A stretch of DNA of 64,000 nt. Origin: an uncultured Blautia sp. GTDB taxonomy: Bacteria; Bacillota; Clostridia; Lachnospirales; Lachnospiraceae. The stretch lies in NCBI GenBank assembly GCA_900547685.1, contig URHS01000003.1, positions 15,620-79,619 of the forward strand. The letters are read 5' to 3'. The first letter of the stretch is position 1. Each line of letters opens with the position of its first letter. The position numbers were made by a program, and so were the translations under genes. The notes under the pieces are model-generated. The model was not told the DNA's origin and ran no database searches. It worked only from the letters and a program-made list of their open reading frames with translations. Shown here piece after piece: positions 25,871 to 35,076 of this stretch.

Positions 25871-27088
25871 ATGAGTAAAATTGATTGTGGAGAATATCCT
25901 GTACTGGATGTACATACATTTGGTAAGTTTCAGATTTCAAATGAAAACGGGATATTGACTGTAGAGAAAATACATTCTGAGATGCTGACTCGATTGTTGA
26001 CTTACATGGTATACCACAGAGATAAGAGTCTGACAGTACAGGAATTAGTTGAAATATTATGGTCGGAGGATGAGAGCGATAATCCGGCTGGGGCTTTAAA
26101 AAATCTGATGTATCGTCTACGTAATCTGTTAAAGAAAACATGGGGGGACTACGACTTTATCACAACAGGTCGAGGTGTATATCGTTGGAATCCACGTAGT
26201 ATTCTGAACGTAGATGCAGAGGAATTTGAGCAATGCTGTAAGGAAATGGCATTGGAAGAAAATGTAGAAGAGAAGATAGAGAAAGGAAAAGTCGCGGTTG
26301 AACTATACCAGGGAGAATTCTTACCGGAGCTTTCCGCAGAGTATTGGGTTATTACGGCTGCTACTTATCATAATTCTATGTATCTGTCAACAGTAAAAAA
26401 GCTGGCTGAATTGCTGGAACAAGAGCAGAGATATTCGGAATTGGAACAGTTATGCAGGCAGGTTCTTTGCTTTGAATCTTTAGATGAAGAAATTCACTGT
26501 TATTTGCTAAGAGCTTTGATTGCAGACAATAAACAACAGGTAGCGGCAGAACATTATACAAGAACTGTAAAATATTTGTATGATGCACTGGGAGTAAGAC
26601 CATCTGAGGAAATGCAGAAAATTCATGAAGAGATGCAGAAACGTCAGCATGATTATGAAAGCAGTATTGATGTGATACAGGAAGAGCTGAAAGAAAAACA
26701 ACTCCCAACCGGAGCGTTTCTTTGTGAATATGGTGTGTTTAAGAAAATTTATGCTCTTGAAGCAAGGAGCAGTAAACGAATGGGAATTTCCATTCATCTG
26801 GCATTGGTAAGCGTTTATCTTGATTTGCGGCCTTATGAGCAGCAAAGCAAATATCAGAGTATACTCAGCGAAGGAATGGATATTTTAGAAAAAACTTTGC
26901 TTAGCGGATTGCGTAACAGTGATATTGTATGCAGATACAGCGCAAATCAATTTTTAATTATGCTTCCGGCATGTCAGTATGAAGATGCAAAAATGGTTGT
27001 CAATCGTTTGAAAGACCGGTTTTATCAGTCCGGAAAAACAAAAAAAGTAATTCTTCAATATAACATTGATGAAATAAATATTATGTAA
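25871..27088 (+). CDS. SARP/BTAD transcription regulator fused to degenerate GGDEF domain
   Basis: The 405-residue protein starts with an OmpR-like winged helix (~5-105: KSLTVQELVEILWSED, NLMYRLRNLLKK). A bacterial transcriptional activator domain follows (~110-255: YQGEFLPEL, LCRQVLCFESLDEEIHCYLLRAL, YLYDALGVRPSEEM). These two domains define SARP-type activators. The last ~120 residues look like a GGDEF fold in which the signature is SANQF instead of GGDEF, so cyclase activity is not expected. The segment RNSD lies exactly five residues before it, the position of the cyclic di-GMP-binding I-site. It may therefore be a cyclic di-GMP-responsive activator. It stands immediately upstream of the pilus operon, whose promoter carries a SARP-like repeat. 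Confidence 0.82.
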   Translation: MSKIDCGEYPVLDVHTFGKFQISNENGILTVEKIHSEMLTRLLTYMVYHRDKSLTVQELVEILWSEDESDNPAGALKNLMYRLRNLLKKTWGDYDFITTGRGVYRWNPRSILNVDAEEFEQCCKEMALEENVEEKIEKGKVAVELYQGEFLPELSAEYWVITAATYHNSMYLSTVKKLAELLEQEQRYSELEQLCRQVLCFESLDEEIHCYLLRALIADNKQQVAAEHYTRTVKYLYDALGVRPSEEMQKIHEEMQKRQHDYESSIDVIQEELKEKQLPTGAFLCEYGVFKKIYALEARSSKRMGISIHLALVSVYLDLRPYEQQSKYQSILSEGMDILEKTLLSGLRNSDIVCRYSANQFLIMLPACQYEDAKMVVNRLKDRFYQSGKTKKVILQYNIDEINIM

Positions 27089-27102
27089 TTTATGAAAAAA
27101 GG

Positions 27103-27143
27103 CGTAACTTTGTAAGTTGTACTTGCAAAGTTACGTTTTTTTT
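27103..27143 (+). terminator. Strong terminator after regulator gene
   Basis: CGTAACTTTGTAAGT (27103-27117) pairs with ACTTGCAAAGTTACG (27121-27135) over 15 bp with one G-U pair, followed by a nine-T run. It isolates the regulator gene from the pilus operon, which must then have its own promoter. Confidence 0.92.
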
Positions 27144-27232
27144 GTTTATAGCAAATTGTATTTTATGAAATAAAACATTTTTTTCTTAAAAAATGTAAAA
27201 ATTGTAAATAAATTTTTAATAAAACTAGTATT

Positions 27233-27265
27233 TGTGACTGATGTGTGACTAGGGGTAATTATACT
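27233..27265 (+). promoter_or_regulatory. Putative SARP operator and pilus-operon promoter
   Basis: The heptamer TGTGACT occurs twice as a direct repeat, at 27233-27239 and 27244-27250, an 11-base period. A -10-like TATACT lies at 27260-27265, nine bases after the second repeat, and no good -35 is present. This is very close to the geometry known for SARP regulators: 7-base repeats, 11-base period, about eight bases from the -10, replacing the -35. The SARP gene ends just upstream. Transcription would start near 27272, giving a leader of about 70 bases to the adhesin gene. Confidence 0.6.
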
Positions 27266-27343
27266 AATCATATAAATTGTGAAGATACATACGTTATAGT
27301 GATGAAATAAATGAAAAGAAAAATTGAATGGAGGAGAAATGCC

Positions 27344-30300
27344 ATGAAAAGTAAAAAGAAAAAAATATTAGCAGCCATACTTTGCATGGTTATGGTGTTG
27401 ACAAATAATTTTTCGATATTAGCAGAAGAAACGGGCAATCCGACAGTACCGATGGCAGAGAATGAAGCGCAGGCAGCGGATACAGAAATTTCTGGAACAG
27501 CGGCAGTCGAACAACAGGAAGCAATGCCGGAGACTGAGGTGACGCCTGAGCAACCAAAGGTGGAAGAAGTACCGGAAACCGAGGTGACATCTGAAGAGTC
27601 GAAGGTGGAAACAACATTGGAGACACCGGAAGCATCACAGGAATTAAAATATGAAGATGAGCAGGTATCAGTTGTTGTAACGGCGGCTGAGGAAGGTGCA
27701 ATTCCTGCTGGAGCAGCTTTGAAAGTTCTTCCTATTACTTTGGAAAATAGTGAAACAAAAATACAGTATGAAGATGTTGAAAAGAGAATTCAGGAAAAAG
27801 TTGCTGAAGAAGAAAAAGAAGTGGTAGGATTTCTCGCTTATGACATTACATTTGTAGACAGCGAAGGAAATAAAGTGGAGCCAAACGGAAAAGTAAAAGT
27901 TTCCATGGATTATAAAAATGCAGCACTTCCACAAGAAGTAGTAGAGAAGGAAGCAACCGATGCAGAAGTAACCGTACTTCATCTGGAAGAAGATGAAAAG
28001 GGTGAAGTGAAACAGGTTGTGGATATGGGGGCTGAAAAGAAAGCAACTGTTGATACACTTGCTACAGGAAAAGGCGCAAAAATCCAGAATATGGAAGTAG
28101 AAACAGAGAGCTTTTCAGTATTTACCATTACGTGGAATTCTGTTTATAAGATATCTGTTGAATATGTGGATGAGAATGGAAGGGAACTTAGTCACAAAGA
28201 TTTCCGAACACAGAACTTATCTAAGAACTTAGGTAATGAAGTGAAATTATCGGATTATGCACCAAGTAGTGTAGAAATTGGTGGAAAAACTTACGCTTAT
28301 CAAGACGCACATATCAATACTGTGAATGGAAATAAAGCAAAGAGAGTACGTGTTACAAAGAAGGGGAAATATGAGTATAATGCGCAGGAAAAGGATGGGG
28401 AATGGAAGCCATTTAATACCGAAAATAGCAAGCGAACAGTCCTTCTTGTATATGCAATCGTTGAACCTTTGACAACTGTGGATACAGTGGATGCCAGCAG
28501 TCAAGGTGTTACTATGAAGATGATTGACCTTGGTGGGGGAAAGACAAATCTGAAAAATGGAGATACTATTGTTGATTTTGGCGAAAACAGCGGTTATGGA
28601 AATGGTAATATTAAATACGGATTATTGGGATCACATATTACAAATGATGATGGATTTCCAACGGTTCAAAGTGATGGAAAGAGTCTGGGAAGGCTGTTTA
28701 GCGGAGCACGAGAAGTAGACCATCTTTTCCGAAAAGATATTTATGATGGTACAGGGTATTTTGAGTATAGTAGTTTTGAAAATTATGCTTACCTCAATGG
28801 AGATGAATTTAAAGTATACAAACAGTTAGGAACACCTAGTGATGAAGGCGGTTATTTTTACCAGCGTGGAAACTTTATGCCGTACAACAAAATTGAGGCT
28901 GGGAAGTTTTCTGTAAACAGGAACTTGTATAACGAAAACGGAGAGAAATTATCTGCTGGTTCTGATAAGCGTTACAATGAAAAACTATACAAAACACAGG
29001 GAACAAATAATTTCCAGTTTGGTATGATGATTGAGGCGGAATTCACCCAGCAGAGAAACGGTCAGGCGACACACCAAAGACCAGATGGTGGAGTTGTTAA
29101 ATCGGACATGGTTTATGAGTTTAACGGCGATGACGATTTGTGGGTATTCATTGATAATGTGTTGGTACTGGATATTGGTGGTGTGCATGACGCTCATTCG
29201 GGAAGTATTAACTTCCGTACAGGCGAAGTGATATGGTATGATTGTGAGACAAATAAAACACCAGTGAAAAAATCAACAACTTTGAAAGAACTTTTCCGGA
29301 AAGCAGGAGTTTTACCAAGTGGTAAGCGTTGGACAGAAGCGGGTGCGGAAAATGAGTTTAAAGGAAATACTTTTGCTGATTATACAACAGACCACAGCTT
29401 CAAAATGTATTATTTTGAACGTGGTGCAGGGGCATCTAACCTTCACGTAAAGTTCAATCTTCCTACAGTACCGACGAACTCTGTAAACGTACAGAAGGTT
29501 GTTCAGAATGAAGCTGGTCAGGATGCAAACTACGCCAAAGATATTGATTTCCTTTTTCAGATTGATGTAGCTGGTAATAAGTATGCAAACCAGCCCTATG
29601 ACATTATGGTTGGTAATGCAGTAGTTGGCAATGGTACAACAGATAAAGATGGACAGTTTACCTTAAAGCATGATCAGACAGCCCGATTTAAAGAAATCGA
29701 AGGAGATAAAAATTACAGAGTCAAGGAATTGGGAGCTTATCTGGATGGATATGAAGTTGAACTAGATGGAACTACTATTTGGACACCGAGTGATGGAACA
29801 GAAATTCCTCAAGCTGATTCCGGAGAACTTAATGTGGCAGAGAAATCTACAGTAGTATTTATTAATAAGATGAAGAGGTCTGCTACATTAAATATTACGA
29901 AAGAACTTGCAGAAGGTACAGATAAAACTGATAAAGAATTCCAGATTGAATTGAAGCTGGGAGACGAACTTTATAAGGGAACTTATACAATTGGAAATAC
30001 AACATTCTCGGCTGCAAATGGTATCATTAAACTGAAGGCAGGACAGACAGCAACCATTACCGGACTTCCTTATGGTGTTTCATTTGAAGCAAGGGAGTTG
30101 ATGGATGGTTCTTATCTTCCAACTTACGGAATAACGGGAGAGGGCGTTACAAACATTAAGGTTCCTGAAATTAAAGAGGATGGTACTTCTAATGAAGTCA
30201 CTTCTGCATCTGCACAGATTAACGGAGCAAATTGTACGCTGACAGTTACCAACAAAGAAATTCCTGTTGGAGCCGGAACTACCAGTGTTTCTGTACAGAA

Positions 30301-31741
30301 AAAATGGGAGAATATGGCGGGAGTTCCAATACCGGAGTATGTAGATGTTTATCTGTATAAAGATGAAGATCAAAACGGAAAATTTGACGAGGGTACGGAT
30401 ACACCAATAAATTACGCACCGATTCGTTTGAGTGAAGAAAACGATTGGAGTGGAAAATGGGATAATCTTCCGGGAGATACAGATTATGTATTGAAAGAGG
30501 TATATCCACCGGGATATGAACAGGTTAAAACAGAGTATGATAATAGCTTTGACAGTATTGCTCAGGTAGGAGGAAGAAACACTCCGAATAATAATGTAGT
30601 ATTTAATATTGGTGTGAACAACCTTTTACTTGTAAAAGAAACGGGAAATCATTATTTCCTGTGGTCGCCAATAGACTTGAAATTGGATGCGGACGATATT
30701 TCTTATATTGCAGGAGAGATTCAGAAGTTAGACCTTGAAGGTGCAGGAAATCTGGATTTGACAAATTTATCTTATCGTTATGGAGTTGGTGATTTTAACA
30801 ACATTTCACTGGAACGATTGGATAACGGTTGGAAACTGAGTTTCCATGGCAAGAGTGCATGGGCAATGTTTTGGACTTTCCAGTATCATAGAACGCAGGG
30901 AATTACACTTACCAATTCTTTAGATAGAGACGCCTATACATCTGTCAAGGTTCAAAAAGAATGGAGAGGAGATAATTCAACCACAAGACCGGGCAGTGTA
31001 ACGGTTCAGTTATACAAGAATGGTATTGCCGAAGGCGATCCGGTTGTACTCAATAGTGAAAACGATTGGAAACATCCTTTTGAGAATTTACCTGTTTATA
31101 CAGTAGAGGGTGAAAAAGTCATCAAAAATGTCTATGAAGTAAAAGAAACCAAGATTGGTGATGATGCATTAGATGAGAATGGCAGAGCGCAGGGTTATCA
31201 GTCTTCTGTAAGAGACATCGTTGATGATGAAGGAATTGTTACTTTTATTATTACAAACAGCAAAGATTGGCAGATTGTGAAAATCAGCGACAGTTCTGAA
31301 CAGATTAAACTTAAAGGCGCAATATTCAAATTAACAAAAAATAATACAGAATCCCCTGAACCTACTTGGTGGGGCGAAACAGATGAAAACGGAGTTGTGA
31401 AGTGGTATACAGATTCCATACGTACAAAGCTATTCAATGGTACCTTCAAAGATGGCGAGTATACTTTGACAGAAGTCAGAGCACCTGCCGGCTATATTAA
31501 GAGTGAAGAAACATGGACAATTATCATCGAAGGCGGTATAGCTATAGACGTTTCTTCAACAGGTGAGGAAATAAAAACAGATAAACTGGATGGTAAAGAT
31601 ACATACTACTTTAAAAATACTCCCCTTTATGAACTTCCATCTGCTGGAGGTACTGGAATTTTTGTATATACGATTGGGGGTACACTGCTTTTAATGGCAG
31701 CAACGCTTCTCTTATATAAAATGAACGCGAGGAGGTGCTGA
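27344..31741 (+). CDS. Large sortase-anchored adhesin/pilus tip protein
   Basis: I place the start at 27344, because GGAGG (27330-27334) precedes it by nine bases; the ATG at 27311 has no site. The 1465-residue protein has a signal peptide (KKKKILAAILCMVMVL...ILAEE), a Glu/Pro/Thr-rich stretch, a fibro-slime/PA14-like domain (DLWVFIDNVLVLDIGGVHDA), several Cna-B-type beta domains (SVQKKWEN, SVKVQKEWRG) and a SpaA-like domain near the end (LKGAIFKLTKNN, TLTEVRAPAGY). It ends with the sorting signal LPSAG, a hydrophobic helix and a basic tail. It is likely the tip adhesin of a sortase-built pilus, made first in the operon. Confidence 0.88.
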   Translation: MKSKKKKILAAILCMVMVLTNNFSILAEETGNPTVPMAENEAQAADTEISGTAAVEQQEAMPETEVTPEQPKVEEVPETEVTSEESKVETTLETPEASQELKYEDEQVSVVVTAAEEGAIPAGAALKVLPITLENSETKIQYEDVEKRIQEKVAEEEKEVVGFLAYDITFVDSEGNKVEPNGKVKVSMDYKNAALPQEVVEKEATDAEVTVLHLEEDEKGEVKQVVDMGAEKKATVDTLATGKGAKIQNMEVETESFSVFTITWNSVYKISVEYVDENGRELSHKDFRTQNLSKNLGNEVKLSDYAPSSVEIGGKTYAYQDAHINTVNGNKAKRVRVTKKGKYEYNAQEKDGEWKPFNTENSKRTVLLVYAIVEPLTTVDTVDASSQGVTMKMIDLGGGKTNLKNGDTIVDFGENSGYGNGNIKYGLLGSHITNDDGFPTVQSDGKSLGRLFSGAREVDHLFRKDIYDGTGYFEYSSFENYAYLNGDEFKVYKQLGTPSDEGGYFYQRGNFMPYNKIEAGKFSVNRNLYNENGEKLSAGSDKRYNEKLYKTQGTNNFQFGMMIEAEFTQQRNGQATHQRPDGGVVKSDMVYEFNGDDDLWVFIDNVLVLDIGGVHDAHSGSINFRTGEVIWYDCETNKTPVKKSTTLKELFRKAGVLPSGKRWTEAGAENEFKGNTFADYTTDHSFKMYYFERGAGASNLHVKFNLPTVPTNSVNVQKVVQNEAGQDANYAKDIDFLFQIDVAGNKYANQPYDIMVGNAVVGNGTTDKDGQFTLKHDQTARFKEIEGDKNYRVKELGAYLDGYEVELDGTTIWTPSDGTEIPQADSGELNVAEKSTVVFINKMKRSATLNITKELAEGTDKTDKEFQIELKLGDELYKGTYTIGNTTFSAANGIIKLKAGQTATITGLPYGVSFEARELMDGSYLPTYGITGEGVTNIKVPEIKEDGTSNEVTSASAQINGANCTLTVTNKEIPVGAGTTSVSVQKKWENMAGVPIPEYVDVYLYKDEDQNGKFDEGTDTPINYAPIRLSEENDWSGKWDNLPGDTDYVLKEVYPPGYEQVKTEYDNSFDSIAQVGGRNTPNNNVVFNIGVNNLLLVKETGNHYFLWSPIDLKLDADDISYIAGEIQKLDLEGAGNLDLTNLSYRYGVGDFNNISLERLDNGWKLSFHGKSAWAMFWTFQYHRTQGITLTNSLDRDAYTSVKVQKEWRGDNSTTRPGSVTVQLYKNGIAEGDPVVLNSENDWKHPFENLPVYTVEGEKVIKNVYEVKETKIGDDALDENGRAQGYQSSVRDIVDDEGIVTFIITNSKDWQIVKISDSSEQIKLKGAIFKLTKNNTESPEPTWWGETDENGVVKWYTDSIRTKLFNGTFKDGEYTLTEVRAPAGYIKSEETWTIIIEGGIAIDVSSTGEEIKTDKLDGKDTYYFKNTPLYELPSAGGTGIFVYTIGGTLLLMAATLLLYKMNARRC

Positions 31742-31864
31742 AGAGTTAGAAAATGACAAAACTTTTTAGCGGCCTCAAGTCGCAAGAACAGCAAAAATTA
31801 CATCTAAAAAATGTGTGGATGTAAAATAAATGAGGAAAGCCTCAAAAGAAAAGGAGAAAAAATT

Positions 31865-33223
31865 ATGAAGAAAATGAAGAAAGTATTCGCATTGTTAGTA
31901 GCAATGGTAATGGTTATGGGAATGACCATGACAACAATGGCAGCAGGAAAGATGACAAGTAACATTACAGTAAAAGGTTTAACAGAAGGTGTAGATACGA
32001 CAGTAAAGGCATATCAGGCAGTTAGTTATGATGAAACAAACAATGTTTGGGCAGTAGCTGACTGGGCAGCAGATTATATTAAATTAAATGCTGATGGAAA
32101 AGCGTATGTAGTTGAGAAACCAGAAGAACTTGGAAAAGCTGCAGAGGCTCAGCAGCCAACTCATGAAACAACTGCAAAAGGAACAGAAGCTACTTTTGAA
32201 AATGTTGCTATCGGTGCTTATGTAATTCTTGCAACAGATGAAAAAACAACATATACAACAATGGTTGCAAATACATATAATGAAGATGCAACATACATTG
32301 AAGCAGAAGACAGAATACTTTTTGCAAAAGCTACAGGAACAGATTTAGATAAAAAAGCAGTAGAAGGCGATAAATTTATCGGTAGAGGAGAAGAAGTTGA
32401 ATTTACAATTACAACAACTTTCCCGAACTACGAAACACCTGATTCTGAAGACAATACTTTTACAATTGTGGATGCACCAACAGGACTTGATATTACAGAA
32501 GTGACATCATTAACAATCGGTGGAGAAGAATTTGGAGATTATACAGTAGCAGAAACAGATAATGGTGTGTTTACAATTGATTTAACAAATGCAATTGGAA
32601 CAGAAAATGCTAATGCAGGTAAGACAGTTGTTGTTGCATATAAGGCAATCGTAACATCTGACGAAGGATATAGCAATACAGCAAATGCATTTAAGAATGA
32701 TGCAACTTATGGTGACGATACAGAGGAAGGTTTCACAGGTGACATTACACTTGTAAAATATGCATCAGATAACAACAATGATGATTTAGCAGATAATGCA
32801 AAATTAGCAGGCGCTAAATTTAAAGTTCACAAAGACAATAAAGACGGTGAAGTATTGTTCTTTGTAAAAGTAGGAGATGGATTATATAAACATGCATTAG
32901 CAGATGAAGATGGTGCGATTGACGAACTTGAAGTTTCAGCAGAAGGTGAACTTAAGGTAACAGGTTTAGGAGATGGTACATACTTCTTCGAAGAAACAAA
33001 AGCTCCAGATGGATATTCTATTAACGAAGATGGTGCAACTGTAACAATCGAAGGAAGTGAAACAGAAAATGTTTCTATGGATACTTATGTAATCGATACA
33101 AAACTTTCTTCTCTTCCATCTACAGGTGGTATCGGTACAACAATCTTCACAATCGGTGGTTGTGTAATCATGATTGCAGCAGCAGGTTTATTCTTCGCTA
33201 GCCGCAGAAAAGAAAGCAAATAA
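31865..33223 (+). CDS. Major (backbone) pilin with LPSTG sorting signal
   Basis: The start at 31865 follows AAGGAG by eight bases; the longer frame from 31811 lacks a ribosome site. The 452-residue protein has a signal peptide (KKVFALLVAMVMVMGMTMTTMAA), isopeptide-forming pilin domains (an FGE-type D2 domain near GRGEEVEFTITT and a SpaA domain with E-box YFFEETKAPDGY) and the C-terminal signal LPSTG, a helix and RRKESK. This is the usual architecture and size of a Gram-positive shaft pilin. A small hairpin (TGAGG/CCTCA, 31831-31844) lies just upstream of the ribosome site. Codon use is very Ala/Thr/Glu-rich, as for a highly expressed protein. Confidence 0.92.
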   Translation: MKKMKKVFALLVAMVMVMGMTMTTMAAGKMTSNITVKGLTEGVDTTVKAYQAVSYDETNNVWAVADWAADYIKLNADGKAYVVEKPEELGKAAEAQQPTHETTAKGTEATFENVAIGAYVILATDEKTTYTTMVANTYNEDATYIEAEDRILFAKATGTDLDKKAVEGDKFIGRGEEVEFTITTTFPNYETPDSEDNTFTIVDAPTGLDITEVTSLTIGGEEFGDYTVAETDNGVFTIDLTNAIGTENANAGKTVVVAYKAIVTSDEGYSNTANAFKNDATYGDDTEEGFTGDITLVKYASDNNNDDLADNAKLAGAKFKVHKDNKDGEVLFFVKVGDGLYKHALADEDGAIDELEVSAEGELKVTGLGDGTYFFEETKAPDGYSINEDGATVTIEGSETENVSMDTYVIDTKLSSLPSTGGIGTTIFTIGGCVIMIAAAGLFFASRRKESK

Positions 33224-33252
33224 TTTTATAATTCTTATAACAAAAACTCATA

Positions 33253-33278
33253 AGCTGGGGCGGTAACCCGCCCCGGCT
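33253..33278 (+). other. GC-rich stem-loop between major pilin and sortase genes
   Basis: An 11-bp stem (GCTGGGGCGG with CCGCCCCGGC, one G-U pair) around a four-base loop stands out in AT-rich surroundings. No T-run follows. It probably acts as a partial terminator or RNA stabiliser that keeps the pilin mRNA far above that of the sortases; the role is inferred. Confidence 0.65.
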
Positions 33279-33311
33279 CTTATAAAAAATACAACAATAA
33301 GGAGAACCCGG

Positions 33312-34184
33312 ATGAAAAGAAAAATTACTACTATTACAATTTGCATAATGTTTTTAGCCGGTTTGTCCTTGCTGCTGTATCCATTTATTTCCAATCAGTG
33401 GAATACTTACAGACAGAAGCGACTTATCAGCAGCTATGATGAACAGGTTGCCAAGAAAGAGGAAGCAGGGGAGATTGATTATAATAAAGAATGGTCAGAA
33501 GCAACAGCTTACAATGAAGCGCTTTTGCCGAGTATTTTGCCCGACTCTTTTGCAGTAGCAGAAGCTTCCGAGGAAGATGATGAAGAATATATGTCCAGCC
33601 TGAATTTAAACGGCGATGGAATGATGGGATATGTGGAAATTCCTAAGATTGATGTAAAAGTTCCGGTTTACCATACCACGGAAAAAGAGGTACTGGAAAA
33701 AGCCGCAGGGCATCTGGAGGGAAGCTCTCTTCCGGTAGGGGGAGAAAGCACACATTCTGTAATATCTGCTCATCGAGGACTTCCAAGCGCCAAATTGTTT
33801 ACAGATTTGGATAAACTGAAAGAGGGAGACCATTTCTTAATAGCAGTTCTAGATGATACTCTTTGTTATGAAGTGGATCAGATTTCAGTGGTAGAGCCTA
33901 CAGAAACACAGGGGCTTGCAGTAGAGGAAGGACAGGATCTTGTGACTTTGCTCACATGTACTCCTTATGGTGTAAACAGTCACAGACTTCTGGTTCGTGG
34001 ACACAGAGTTCCCTTCGAAGAAGTGGAAATGGAAGAAGCGCCGAAAGGACTGATTGGCGGAACAAGTCTTCACACCAGTTATTTACTCTGGGTTCTTGTA
34101 GGACTTACAGTAACAGGGCTTTTTATTGCAGGACTTTATATTTTGTCTAAGAAGAAAAATTCAGATAAGCAGAAAGAGGACTGA
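33312..34184 (+). CDS. Class C sortase (pilin polymerase) 1
   Basis: The 290-residue protein has an N-terminal membrane helix (~5-27), a lid-like region, the core GYVEIPKIDVKVPVYH, the catalytic His in SAHRGLP, the Cys in TLLTCTPYG (~residue 215) and the Arg in RLLVRGHR. A second C-terminal helix (~255-280) and basic tail follow, typical of class C. It should join pilin subunits through Lys-Thr isopeptide bonds outside the membrane. AAGGAG precedes the start. The gene is followed three bases later by a second, closely related sortase gene. Confidence 0.92.
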   Translation: MKRKITTITICIMFLAGLSLLLYPFISNQWNTYRQKRLISSYDEQVAKKEEAGEIDYNKEWSEATAYNEALLPSILPDSFAVAEASEEDDEEYMSSLNLNGDGMMGYVEIPKIDVKVPVYHTTEKEVLEKAAGHLEGSSLPVGGESTHSVISAHRGLPSAKLFTDLDKLKEGDHFLIAVLDDTLCYEVDQISVVEPTETQGLAVEEGQDLVTLLTCTPYGVNSHRLLVRGHRVPFEEVEMEEAPKGLIGGTSLHTSYLLWVLVGLTVTGLFIAGLYILSKKKNSDKQKED

Positions 34185-34186
34185 TT

Positions 34187-35056
34187 ATGAAACGAAAGAT
34201 TTTTAATATTCTGTTTGCTCTGATGTTTTTAATAGGATTTGGAGTACTTGTTTATCCCACAGTATCAGACCAGTGGAATACATACCGACAAAATAAGTTG
34301 ATATCCAATTATGAATCTACTGTAAAAGAGATGACAGAAGTGGATTTTACAGAAGAATGGGAAAAAGCAAAAGCTTTTGATGCAGCGTTGGTACAGAATA
34401 ATTTGTACGGAGATGTATTCGGGGAAGATAACGGAGAGCTGGAAAACACAGAATACTGGAAGGTATTAAATGTAGCAAATGATGGCGTTATGGGATATCT
34501 TTCCATACCTAAGATTAATGTGAAAAACGCAATTTATCACGGAACCGGTGATAAGGTGCTGCAGACAGGTATTGGACATTTAAATGGGACCAAGCTTCCC
34601 ATAGGTGGTGAGAGCACACATAGTGTATTGGCTGCTCACCGAGGACTACCTACAGCACGATTATTTACAGATGTGGATCAGCTGAGAAAAGGGGATATGT
34701 TTTACATTCATGTTTTAGATGAAATATTAGCATATCAGGTAGACCAAATTTTGGATATGGTGGATAAGGATGACCACGAAGCTCTGGCAAATGCTCTTCA
34801 GATAGAAGCGGGAAAAGACCAGGTGACATTATTTACCTGTACCCCTTACGGAGTGAATTCACACAGACTTCTGGTTCGTGGCACCAGAGTTCCATATAGC
34901 GGTGAAGAAGAAGTAGAAACATCTGTGGCAGAAACAATGTTGAAGTCAGTTCAAAATTATTATATGATATATCTGATACTGGGATTGTCCATAACATTTT
35001 TAATTATACTTTTTATGAAATTTTTATTTAAGAAAAAAGATAGAAAACAAAAATGA
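34187..35056 (+). CDS. Class C sortase (pilin polymerase) 2
   Basis: The 289-residue protein has the same layout as the preceding sortase: N-terminal helix, MGYLSIPKINVKNAIYH, His in AAHRGLP, Cys in TLFTCTPYG (~residue 218), Arg in RLLVRGTR and a C-terminal helix. The two share SDQWNTYRQ- and SNQWNTYRQ-type sequence near the N-terminus, suggesting gene duplication. Having two enzymes implies division of labour between the shaft and the tip or ancillary subunits. The start lies three bases after the first sortase stop. Confidence 0.92.
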   Translation: MKRKIFNILFALMFLIGFGVLVYPTVSDQWNTYRQNKLISNYESTVKEMTEVDFTEEWEKAKAFDAALVQNNLYGDVFGEDNGELENTEYWKVLNVANDGVMGYLSIPKINVKNAIYHGTGDKVLQTGIGHLNGTKLPIGGESTHSVLAAHRGLPTARLFTDVDQLRKGDMFYIHVLDEILAYQVDQILDMVDKDDHEALANALQIEAGKDQVTLFTCTPYGVNSHRLLVRGTRVPYSGEEEVETSVAETMLKSVQNYYMIYLILGLSITFLIILFMKFLFKKKDRKQK

Positions 35057-35076
35057 TTTTTGAAGGAGGGGAAGCG

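Noticed and set aside
31742..31864. Possible riboswitch (for example cyclic di-GMP) between adhesin and major pilin genes
   Set aside because: I looked for the conserved cores of cyclic di-GMP riboswitches and did not find them; only a small TGAGG/CCTCA hairpin is supported.
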